A stretch of 64,000 nt of DNA, from the NCBI GenBank assembly GCA_011109175.1, contig RDEW01000016.1, positions 484,811 to 548,810 of the forward strand, written 5' to 3'. Positions 55,159-64,000 of the stretch are shown piece after piece. The notes beneath the pieces are model-generated. The model made no database searches. It worked only from the letters and a program-made list of their open reading frames with translations, and was not told the DNA's origin. The translations under genes were made by a program, and so were the position numbers. Numbering within the stretch: the stretch's first letter is position 1; every line of letters starts with the position of its first letter. The DNA is from Dicyema japonicum (taxonomy: Eukaryota; Dicyemida; Rhombozoa; Dicyemidae).

Positions 55159-57390
55159 GTGAGTAATTGTAACATCATGGAGCGTCGTTCATATAATGGA
55201 GCAACACACATTACACCCAAGAGACTGGACACTACATGCTCTTTATGCGGTTATAGTAATGCACGCAAATATGGACTTTTCTGCTCGTCTTGCGGTGACT
55301 TTTTCCACCTTGGATGCATAAAGATGTCTCAGCGGGCTGCATGCTCGCTCTGCCTGTGGAACTGCAGTATCTGCATGGGCACTGGTCGGAAAACCCAGAG
55401 GATCATTCCAAACGAGCACGTCGAACCAAATGAGCCTTTAGACTTCAATGATATGGACAACCTCTTGCTCTTCTTGTCGGATCTAAGGAAAGCCAGGAAG
55501 ATCCCAATCAGGATCCCAAGACCCGTCCGGATTCCCGCGGCTACATGCCTGGCCTCTGCAATTGACTATACTTTCACGTCCGACGACCTGGAGGCCTACT
55601 AAAACTCCTCAGTTTTGCTCGATGGCCCTTGGAATTCCATTTATCGACTCAAAGGAGATCACAGAATACAGAGAAAGCACGACACTTAGGAACTCCCTTT
55701 CCTCAAAAATGAATAAGAACATCCAGGTTTTCTATTTGCATTCTCTCACCAAGACGGAAGTCATGAAATCAAACATTCTGATTCCAATCCTTTGGTTTAT
55801 TTGAATGGCCCGGACAAACTTGGAGAGAGAGTCAACCGCAAACTATGTGAAAGCAACGTCCGAGCGGCGTTGCGCGTCGTCGCCAGCGACGAAACTATTA
55901 TGGCTGCGACACCTAAGGTGTTGGAACTACTCAGACAAGAACATCCATGTCCTCCGGAAAATTACCGCCCATTCGTGCTTCCGGGAATTTTGTCAAGGAT
56001 GACCGTCACCGAAGGCGAAGTGCGACGCGGCACTTCGTCGTTTGCGGCGAGTAGCAGTGAAGGTATCGATGGCTTGTGGCCGGGTCACATCAAGATCTTA
56101 TGGTGGAGGCTACTGCATAATATGGCTGCAACCTTGTCAAGTCAATCACAAAACTGGTTATGCGTATTTTGAACGGAGATATTCTCCCCACGCAAGGGAG
56201 CTTCTTTTCAGTGCACATCTACTGGCCTTCTAAAAAAGCCCGAAGGAGGGGTCCGCCCCATCGCGGTCAACAACTATTTCAGAAGACTGACAGCAAAAAT
56301 CGAATGCACCACTGTCTGTCCGAAAATATCTGAAGAATTTTCCCCCTCCAACTGGGGGTTGGTGTAAGGAACGGATGCGAGGCTGCGAGGTGTTTTTTTG
56401 GACAGAAAGACGAACAGAATCCACACATTGGGGTCAAGCTGGACATTTGCAATGCCTTCAATTCATAGAGGAGGGATCAAATTTTCAAAACTACAAGCAA
56501 ACGAGCCCCGCAACTTATTCAACTTGTCTTCCTCGCTTACGGAACCAATTCTTCACTAATTTTCGGGGACAAGATTATCTGTTCGAGACCGGAGTTCAAC
56601 AAGGGACCCACTTGGTCCACTACTCTTGCGCTATTCATTGATGAAATTGTCCGCTCTATAAACACACAACTAAACCTCTGGTATCTTGATAACGTCACGA
56701 TTAGAGGGCCGTGGAGAAAAGTACACGACGTTCTATCACATGCCGTGCCGGCACTACGAAACCTCGGACTTGAGATAAACATAAAGAAATCGGAGCTAAT
56801 AAACATCACATACTCGGAGAGTGATTTCATCAACGTGGTCGAGTCTTTCAACTCGGTACTACCTGGAATTACTGTCGTACTCAGGGAACGGACATACTTT
56901 CTTGGGTGCCCACTTGACGAAAAGGAACTGCGGAGCCATCTACAGACAAAAGAGGATGAACTCTCCAGAGTCACGGAGAAACTCTCCTTACTCGATAGTC
57001 ATACAGCGTTCTTCCTTTTGAAGAATAGTATCGACTTGCCCAAACTCCTATTGCTCTCCGATGTTCTCCCTGCTTCAGACATCGTGACATCCTCCTTCAC
57101 TAGATAGGACATTGAGAAAATCAGCTGAATTGCTTCTAAACATCCACTTTGATGTGCCGAGTTGGAACCAATGCAAACTTCCTACACGCCTCTAAGGAAC
57201 GGGTCTCAGGTCGGCGCTGGAGATCGCCTATTAAGCATATGTGTCATCGCTCTCAAGTGGAAGCCTTCTGGTCCAAGAAATCCTACGTAAATTGTACAAA
57301 GGCCTGACTGAGGAAGAGAACAAACTTGTGAGGCCAGTAAGAGAGGATATTCAAAACTGGATGCTTAACTATCTTGACTAGTAATTGGAT
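55159..57390 (+). mobile_element. LINE with N-terminal PHD-type finger and RT
   Basis: ORF from GTG 55159 or ATG 55177. Residues C27, C30, C42, C45, H50, C53, C69, C72 with W67 form a C4HC3 PHD-type finger (CSSCGDFFHLGCIKMSQ). After frameshifts the RT follows: SSSEGIDGLWPGHIK, KKPEGGVRPIAVNNYFRRL, an F-N-S-I-E-like motif, VQQGDPLGPLLFALFIDE (frame-split), a catalytic box WYLDN, LRNLGLEINIKKSELI, TYFLGCPL, and the thumb SLLDSHTAFFLLKNSIDLPK. The thumb matches HTALFLLKRSLNIQ of the 44.3-45.5 kb RLE-type copy, linking the PHD 5' half to the RLE 3' half. It is dead: many frameshifts, and the second catalytic Asp is Asn. Confidence 0.75.
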
Positions 57391-57475
57391 ATCAAGGAAA
57401 AAAAGGGTACCCGGATGAACAGTCCAGGCCAACCGGTGGACTGATAGTTATTTCAATATATTTTCGTGTTGTTGT

Positions 57476-58600
57476 GGACGGACGCACGTTATTATGATTA
57501 TGCCTGTTGTGAGAAAAGCACCTGAAAATAATTTTCCCACTTCGAAGAAAAAAGTACCAGTCAAGTCAACTGAGATGTGTTCGTCTTGTCGGCTTGTCAG
57601 AACTCGTAAGCGTGGGGTTTCCTGCTCTGCTTGTGGAGATTTCTTCCACCTCAGGTGTATCAAGCTATCCCAAGCCGCAGCGAGCGTGCTTGGAGTATGG
57701 CACTGCCAGTCATGCTTCAGCTTATGCAGGGAGGTTCCCCGTGCCCGTGCCAACGTTAACTCTCCCGTTAATTACCCATCAACCACGGACCCAGAAACAT
57801 TCATACGTCTCATCTCTGAATTACGTTCTTCACGGACCATCCCTGTGAGGATTCCCAAAGCCATACGACCTGTTTCTGCGGAGGCCTTTTCCAAAACGAT
57901 TGAAGATGCTTTCCGGACTAACGCAGTACATGATTGGATGCGCTTATTCAGTTTTGCGCTTTCCGCAAAGGGACTTGATCGGGAGGATCACGGAAAGGAG
58001 TCTCTCGCTACCATTATAAGGACCAACATTCGTTTTTTTTGGGAGGTATCCACATCCCCAGTTGTCCCATGGCTTTTAACAGTACGAGGGATACACGTGG
58101 TCATAACGAGGAAGTAGAAGGGCTCCGTCTTAAGAGAACTGTCCGGTCGAAGTTAATCGAATGTGACACCCGCGCAGCCATCATGGCACTTTCCTCGAGT
58201 GGATTACGAAAACCGACTCCAGACGCCTACAATATTTTACTGAACAAGCATCCACTGCCACCCCAAAACTTACGCCAAGTCGCTCCCGTATCCGGAGTGA
58301 TTCCTCTGATTGCATCAAACGATGAAGTTTCCTCGCAATTTGGAATTTTGCTTTTAGTAGCAGTGGCGGGGTCGACGGAATGAGACCTGGCTACCTGAAA
58401 GATCTAACCTCTTTGTCCGTAAGAGACCAGGGACTTCGTCTTACGAATTCAATTACTTAACTTATGAACCGGATCATGTCTGGAGTTCTTCTCGAAGTTA
58501 TCCTCCATGTCCTGTTCTTGACAATTTGATAGCCTGTGATAAGAAGGGAGGCGGTTATTTGCCTCTTGGTGCAATTCCGTACCATTCGAAACTCTAAATT
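57476..58600 (+). mobile_element. Second PHD-type LINE, 3'-truncated
   Basis: ORF from ATG 57494 (or Met3, MPVVRK): C29, C32, C44, C47, H52, C55, C71, C74 with W69 is a PHD-type finger nearly identical to that at 55.2 kb. An open frame of 207 codons continues to 58117, then with frameshifts the region before the RT (GVDGMRPGYLKDL) and a start of the RT fingers (LIACDKKGGGYLPLGAIPY). It stops near 58600. The PHD ORF itself is intact to the first frameshift. Confidence 0.75.
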
Positions 58601-58604
58601 ATTT

Positions 58605-59035
58605 GCATTTTGTTATTTTATTTATTAAAATACATGTCATTTTAAAACACAACCTTGCTTGGCCGTTTTCGATAACCTTTTGTGTAAATTTTTTGACACC
58701 TCAAGAAATCCACTTATCTCATTCATTTCTCAAATATGATTTGAATGCAGAATTAACTCTTACATCCCACGGTTGAAGATATGGAATTGTTTTCGCAGGC
58801 GAGTCAGTTTTAGTCCTCAAGAACACAAAGAATATAAATATCTGAGTATTACTTAAATTCTTAAGTTCATTTTTATGCCCGATACAAAGCGACAAATTAC
58901 TGAAGACAAACGTAGAAGAGCAGCGTTATTATGTAAGACGTCTTTAAATGAAGGGATTTATGCTATTCGCTGCTAAACCACCACATAGGCATTGGCTTCA
59001 GATCTTGGTTTATGAGCAGATCTCAGAATGAGCAA
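58605..59035. other. AT-rich spacer
   Basis: Nothing recognised. Confidence 0.3.
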
Positions 59036-59039
59036 AGTG

Positions 59040-59165
59040 AAGAAGGTATCTACACAAGTTACATCCCAAACCAATGATTTTCTCAAAAACTGTCACAAAG
59101 CTCGGGAATATATCTCGATGGCTATTAACAGTATATTGCTTTGCTATTCAAGCGCCTAGATTAGT
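59040..59165 (+). mobile_element. RLE-type 3' fragment, strongly eroded
   Basis: The phrase REYISMAINSILLCYSSA corresponds to RERISLAIVRGNSMAIQ of other copies. Confidence 0.45.
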
Positions 59166-59467
59166 ATTTGTTTCATTTGATATATTTTATTAAAAAAATA
59201 GTAGCATAAAAAAGAATAACGACTTATGAAATTTAATAAGTCTAAATTTATTTGTGCACATTAATATTAAAATAATATTTTGGAATTCATACTGAGTAGG
59301 GACAAAATGAACTGGTCTCTAGTAAAAATAATACATCTGGCTGTGAGCCAATAGAACTGACACCTCTCAGCTGCAATCAAAATCAATAAGTGAATATTTT
59401 AAGTAAAATAAACTATTAACCCAATTTAACCAATAAAGAATCATAATTAGCTTAACTAAAGAAATGG

Positions 59468-60015
59468 TTAGGTGAAGAATGATTTTTTACGAGATTTCAT
59501 TTTGATATAAATATTACCAATGACGTCAGTAAGTATTATAAATAGTACCAATGACAACACTAGTCCGACAACTCCACACACGATTCCAATTATTCGATGT
59601 GTCGTCAGTTTTTTTATGGATTCACTTTCAGACGATATTAGTTCTTTAAAACTTATTTTATCTAAAATTCAAACAAATTTACTCACCATCTGCAATATTA
59701 TGATGTTTAATCGTGGTTTTTTTTCTTTAATTTCAGTAGATGATTGTGTTTCAAAGCATCCTTCATCTAAAATCAGACAGATTTATTAAAATTCTCCAAT
59801 AAATTCAAAAATCAAATCATTGCGGAAAAATTGAAATTTGAGAGATGAAATTTTGATAGTCACATTACTATAGCTTTGTGAGATGATTCCACATTGATAA
59901 AATCCTCCCATTTAGATTTGTTTAAATTGTTTTTGAAGTGAAACGCATTTATTTCTTCTATACCCAACACAAACAGAAAAATTATGAATATGATATTTAT
60001 TCTCAAATTTTTCAT
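59468..60015 (-). CDS. Putative type I membrane protein gene, exons unresolved
   Basis: On the minus strand an ATG at 60015 starts a classic signal peptide (MKNLRINIIFIIFLFVLG). The C-terminal exons read DEGCFETQSSTEIKEKKPRL, a 21-nt intron (GTAAATTTGTTTGAATTTTA and G), NKISFKELISSESES, a transmembrane helix RIIGIVCGVVGLVLSLVLFI, and a short basic tail KMKSRKKSFFT with the stop at 59468-59470. The middle join is unclear: a long intron from about 59965 to 59768 in phase 1 would work. The fragment KSKWEDFINVESSHKAIV resembles the N-terminus of the neighbouring lectin-like gene. It may be a separate paralog or the stalk and anchor of that gene. Confidence 0.45.
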
Positions 60016-60124
60016 ACGCCATAATAGTTATTGTAGCATGTTTACTAGTCAATACATATTTATAGTAACTATAATAATATGTTAAAATATTATAATCATA
60101 ATCACTGAAATGCTCATCTGTTAT

Positions 60125-60778
60125 CTAAGAATCAATGTTCACGTGTACAATTTTGTTATTGTCAATATATGAAATTTTGATATTTCCACTTATTACTCCT
60201 CTGATCCTCTTTTCTTTAAATAAAAACCAAATCGGCGTATTTGGGTCATTATTTGGGTTACAGTCGTTTGCTAAATAAATCTTAATTAAAACCTTTTCCA
60301 GTAAAATAATTCAAAAAACCATTATCGTGATATTGCAACTTGTTTGAATAAATTGTAACAGATAAATTATTCGTAAATCTAATATGAGTAAAACCACATC
60401 GGTAGTAATCCCCATATTTAGTTTGTGGTCTCTTTGTGATATTTTTATAATGTTTACCACCTTAAGTACAACAAAAAAGTACCATAAACAATTTCTGTTA
60501 TTAAGTCAATAGTATAAAACTCATCGTAAAAGTGTGGAATAAGTTTAAAATTCATATTATCTAAATATAAACTATAATCTCCAATAGTTTTCCAGTCATC
60601 TATATGTTGATCCCTATTTAACATCCATAAACTAGATTCCTAAAGTTAACGAAATATATACTTTAGAAGGAGTTTTCAGAATTGCATATGAGTCAATTAC
60701 TATATATCTCCAATCACATTTTATTTTAACGATTTTGCTGAAAAGAATAAATATTACAAAATGAATAGTTCTGTTCAT
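60125..60778 (-). CDS. Secreted or luminal protein, L-type-lectin-like
   Basis: Exons on the minus strand: 60778-60662, 60639-60483, 60460-60293, 60270-60125; three introns of exactly 22 nt. Product 195 aa: signal peptide MNRTIHFVIFILFSK, then CDWRYIVIDSYAILK, ESSLWMLNRDQHIDDWK, and RCGFTHIRFTNNLSVTIYSN ending at a second Cys 38 residues later. In the L-type lectins of the ERGIC-53/VIP36 family a pair of Cys with almost the same spacing flanks a similar R....(x)..v.Y....L pattern, and the N-terminal W...A.L....P...S..W order is shared. The match is by pattern only, and calcium- and sugar-binding residues are not clear. The frame may continue past the stop through an 18- or 24-nt intron. Confidence 0.5.
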
Positions 60779-60829
60779 GTAATCTAAATTTTATTAGGTC
60801 AAATTTTATTTTATTTAACATTTCAATAT

Positions 60830-61055
60830 AATTTTTTTATTTAATTATTACTTAATATCTATAATAATAGATATTTTATAACGATTTTTTATTATTAGTC
60901 AAAAATTTTAGCATGACGAATTTCTCTTGATAAATATTTTTCAATATCTTGACAAGGCGGCAAACGCCTTGTTGTGTTATATAGTTATTTGATTAAATTT
61001 TTTTCGTTCTATCTAATGTTTTCATTAAATCCTACTAACTCAAGGGACGGCAAAT
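60830..61055. other. AT-rich spacer
   Basis: Nothing recognised. Confidence 0.3.
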
Positions 61056-61059
61056 GTTT

Positions 61060-61255
61060 GTCAGCATTCAAAAAAATAAACTATTCATCCCACAGGGAGA
61101 CAATTTCGTTCCCTGCCGACAAGTTCTGGAATTGATCTCAGCTTTTCGGTGGACGTCTTCTGGATCACTGTTCTTGTGTGATGGTTTTTCTGGAATACGT
61201 CAGGATCAGTAAATTTGATTGGTTTTACTTTTGGTTTTCGGAATAATTATTTATT
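61060..61255 (+). repeat. Recurring LINE-type 3' tail
   Basis: GGGAGACAATTTCGTTCCCT and the following TGGTTTTACTTTTGG / GGAATAATTATT end match 42320-42450. Confidence 0.45.
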
Positions 61256-61789
61256 AATGGAAATTCACTATTATAAATAAATGTGTCAAATTCAGGACTT
61301 TGTGTATTCACGGTGCATGAAAAAGTAATTGTTTGACAAGATTTCAAAATAATAACAACAGCTTTTATTTAGAGGAATGTGAATGTTTCCACTTTTGCAG
61401 GAGGATATATATGTCGTGTCCCGCACGAGTTACTCTACCCATCCCGTGTTGGTTACAAATCACCTGTCAATCAACCCGTAGCCTGTCATTCAATCAATAT
61501 TAATTTTTTTATGATAACTGTTATACTGAACTAATTTGAAGAAAGAAAATAGAATAAAAGGTTATATAGAGGCTGCTCTTCTCGGCCTTCTCATTGGCAG
61601 AACAGCTCCAGAGACAGAGAGAATGCTCCAAACTCTATTGTAATAATCCTAAATTCTGGAACTTTTTTGGATAGGAAAGGTGAAAAGGTGAATCTTAAGT
61701 TTCCTGACGGCATTCGGATCCCAAAAGAAAAGTTCCTGATGTCTTAAGATAATAACTTGCAGAAATACAAGAATTGGGTCCTCTGTTAA

Positions 61790-63800
61790 TTTTTCCCCGA
61801 GGCATACAAACTAGTTTTTTTTAAGAGGAGCCATCCTCGCTTGTGGAAGGCCTGTGTGGAACTATTTCTATGGAGGAGGTAATTCTTGCTATCAATGGAT
61901 ATAAAAATAAAGCTCCGGAATGGGATTTTATCCCCCCTGACTGTCTTCAAAAATGCTGGAATGCCATTATTGAAAACGTTATGGACTTTATTTAATTCTT
62001 CGTGGTGTTCTAGACATGTTCCTTCACGTGGATAAGGTCATTTGTACGGATGATCCCGAAGAAGAGAAAATCTAGTTTAAATCCAGAAAACTATAGGCCA
62101 ATAAACCTGATATGTAGTATTTCAAAAATCATGGAAAAAATCATTTTTAACAGATTATCTAAGTATATTGAAAATAAAAAATTTTTCAGTGGGGTTTTCG
62201 CCCCACTAGAAGGACTGGAGATTGTTTTTCAATATTATCAAATTTTATATGTATTGCGAAAAAGAATAGAGAATGTCTTACGGCTGTATGTCTAGATTAG
62301 TGCTTCTCAGACTTTTTCATGCGGCACTTGGCGTAAAAATAATTTCATGCGGCACACCTTCACCAAATAAAGAGCGTACAATTATTTTGCTGGCAGAAAT
62401 GATTAAATTTTCTCCAATTGTATGGGCTTTCATTTGAGAAGCAATTAATTCCGCAACAACATAACTACATTTAATATACAGTAAACTTTTCCAAATTTGC
62501 AATTTTTGGTTCCAGCATTTTTTGCGGCAAATTTCAGAATTTAATCAATAATTTAAAATAGTCATTGGAGAAATTTCTCGCCGATGAAAATAACTAAATT
62601 TGATTTTATTACAAATACAAAATTTTTTCAAAAAAGTATTAACTATTAAATTCTATCAAAATAAATTCAATTCCCAGATATCCCAATTTTTGACTATTAA
62701 AGTGGACCTTGAATGTTTTAATATATTTTCAAATCCATTGGCTGAGTTATTCCTGTAGCATTTTTAGGAAAAAAATTATTTTAATTTTTTCCAAATTCGA
62801 TGCCAAGCAATGAAAGGACAATTATCTATAAGGAGCGAAATTGACTTCTCTGCCCTCAAAGGGTTATTGAAGTTTATCATCCAGTTAGTAAAAATAAATC
62901 CGGTCATCCATTCTCTTTTGGAACTGTAATACGAAATAGCACACCGATAATCATATTTTTTTCGAAACACGTGGCATTTTAATTTTCCAATCAATAATGG
63001 ATTTAATTTATGATTTTCAGACGTATTTTCGCATAACATCACAGATACTCTATCTTTGAAGTAAGGTTTCGTCAAAATCAAATGCCATTTCATCAACCAT
63101 TGAATCAAGTATTTCTTTGACAGCTGGTAATATTAAGGACTCTCCAGTAGTATGAGGTATTCCTGATAACATCTGCATCAAATTTCTCAGGATGAAAAAT
63201 CTTAAGATGATTTGACATTCTTGAGGGTTAGGTAATCCCAGTTCCCGCAATCAAACGAGCCAGGAACGAAAAGAGCCATCAACTTTTCCCCACCACGGGG
63301 GTTCCCGTTTTACTTTTTTATCACAATCTATAAAATATTAAATACAATTAGAAAATATTTATAAATATATCAGTAAATAATTTTTTAGAAAAGTACACAC
63401 AAGAAAAGTATAATTAATTAGAACAAAAAAAATATTTATAATAATTAAAAAAATTAAAATTCCAGCGCCCCTAATATGTTCCAACGTCCCCGTTAAGAAC
63501 CACTGCTTTAGAAGGATGGTACGATTCAAAAAAGAGAGACTCTATCCTCAAGAAATTTGAGAAAACGCAAAATTTTGCTTTAAAGCTTGCTTACAGGATA
63601 AGTCCTCCCATGGAAGGAAAAATTTCCTATAGTTGAAAGGAAAAATGTGCAAGGTTGGCGGAACTATAGAAAATCTTATTGAGGTTTCAAAAATTGCACT
63701 AAAGTATCTGTCACATCTTCAGAGATGACCCTGTGTTTACGGATTATTTTGGGAAGACTGTCGGGGTAGAAGTTGGTTGGCATGCCCTACCGTTTCATAT
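61790..63800 (+). mobile_element. CR1/Jockey-like LINE, interrupted by a hAT-like element
   Basis: The left part (to 62297) has the RT start: PKKRKSSLNPENYRPINLIC and SKIMEKIIFNRLSKYIENKK. The right part (63516-63800) has an ORF2 C-terminus: KKRDSILKKFEKTQNFALKL and HIFRDDPVFTDYFGK. The segment between is an inserted hAT-like element plus a likely internal deletion. Confidence 0.6.
62298..63515 (-). mobile_element. hAT-like element with two transposase fragments
   Basis: The ends TAGTGCTTCTCAGAC (62298) and the inverted CAGTGGTTCTTAAC (63490-63503) are imperfect terminal repeats. The minus strand encodes VAELIASQMKAHTIGENLII and, separately, IPHTTGESLILPAVKEILDS, two copies of the ZBED5-type hAT motif HTIGE.LI.PA.k.Iv. 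In the first copy the coding sequence runs straight into the terminal repeat, so at least part is an internally deleted derivative. A target duplication is not clear (TCTAGAT against TTTAGAA). Confidence 0.5.
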
Positions 63801-64000
63801 TATTTCCCCCATCACTTAATTTACAGTGTTTTTTATAATAGCTTACTTACACTTTATCTTTAAAATAAATTAGTCATGCTAACTAATTTTCTTAACTTTT
63901 TTGTCTCGTCAGTCTTTTATAGGCTCTGGTTTGGCATTCACTGAAGGCGGCGTCACTCGTTTCCTTCAAGATTTGTAAAGAAATTTGCTAAATAAGCACA
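63800..64000. other. Window edge with possible SINE body fragment
   Basis: GAAGGCGGCGTCACTCGT near 63945 on the plus strand resembles part of the SINE body (GACGGCGTCAC..); too short for a firm call. Confidence 0.25.

Noticed and set aside
59920-60127. Direct extension of the lectin-like ORF through an 18- or 24-nt intron (75 more codons)
   Set aside because: Possible in frame, but it ends at a stop without a membrane anchor and overlaps a better signal-peptide start at 60015; left unresolved.
1-64000. Bacterial contig or endosymbiont DNA
   Set aside because: No operons or Shine-Dalgarno sites. Spliceosomal introns, tRNA type, SINEs, LINEs and dynactin/RBM genes show nuclear animal DNA.

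Overview
This is a eukaryotic nuclear window, AT-rich and crowded with decayed transposable elements. It is not bacterial: there are GT-AG introns, a tRNA-Leu(AAG) gene with a Pol III T-run, tRNA-derived SINEs, several clades of non-LTR retrotransposons, hAT and Merlin-like DNA transposons, and metazoan-type host genes (an RBM5/RBM10-like splicing factor, dynactin p27/DCTN6, an ATF4-like bZIP). The defining property is that host genes are cut by ultrashort introns, mostly 15-36 nt. They begin with GT, end with AG, and often carry a CTAAY/CTRAY branch-like motif a few bases from the 3' end. Single reading frames therefore look broken until the introns are removed. The combination of animal genes, introns of about 22-25 nt and many retroelements fits what I recall for dicyemid mesozoans. 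That placement is an inference; another fast-evolving parasitic animal is possible.

Host genes, left to right: a possible 60-aa ORF (6.6 kb, +); a decayed copy of a ubiquitin-like-domain gene (8.0-9.9, +); an unrecognised gene (14.4-14.8, -) divergent from a small bZIP gene (15.0-15.6, +); a 125-aa gene (15.9-16.4, +); a 190-aa gene (23.4-24.1, +) with a paralogous fragment at 25.4; the better copy of the ubiquitin-like gene (26.0-27.8, +); a 63-aa gene (28.4-28.6, -); DCTN6 (31.6-32.2, -) with a small ORF only 18 nt downstream; a 120-aa gene (37.0-37.4, -); the 13-exon RBM5/10-like gene (37.8-40.5, +); tRNA-Leu (45.6, -); a 156-aa gene (47.1-47.6, +); a 361-aa nine-exon gene (50.3-51.6, +); and an L-type-lectin-like secretory gene followed by a possible type I membrane protein gene (60.8-59.5, -).

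The remainder is mobile DNA. (i) A dispersed endonuclease-type family (RT plus CCHC/PD-(D/E)XK-like C-terminus, called RLE here, R2/NeSL-like) has about ten mostly 3'-terminal fragments, three of them bounded by 11-bp target duplications. Related 5' halves at 55-58.6 kb encode an N-terminal PHD-type finger. (ii) RTE-like LINEs lie at 4.8-6.3, 21.2-22.1, 24.6 and 32.3-33.3 kb. (iii) CR1/Jockey-like LINEs include one with a gag-like CCHC ORF1 and one with a 2A-like motif. (iv) A tRNA-headed SINE family has a 3' tail resembling the tail of the RTE-like LINE. (v) hAT, Merlin-like, pogo-like and integrase remnants are also present. Insertions are nested, so relative ages can be read.

All exon-intron models were made by eye from conserved frames. 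The GT-AG ends and frame closure come from the sequence; none has transcript support here.
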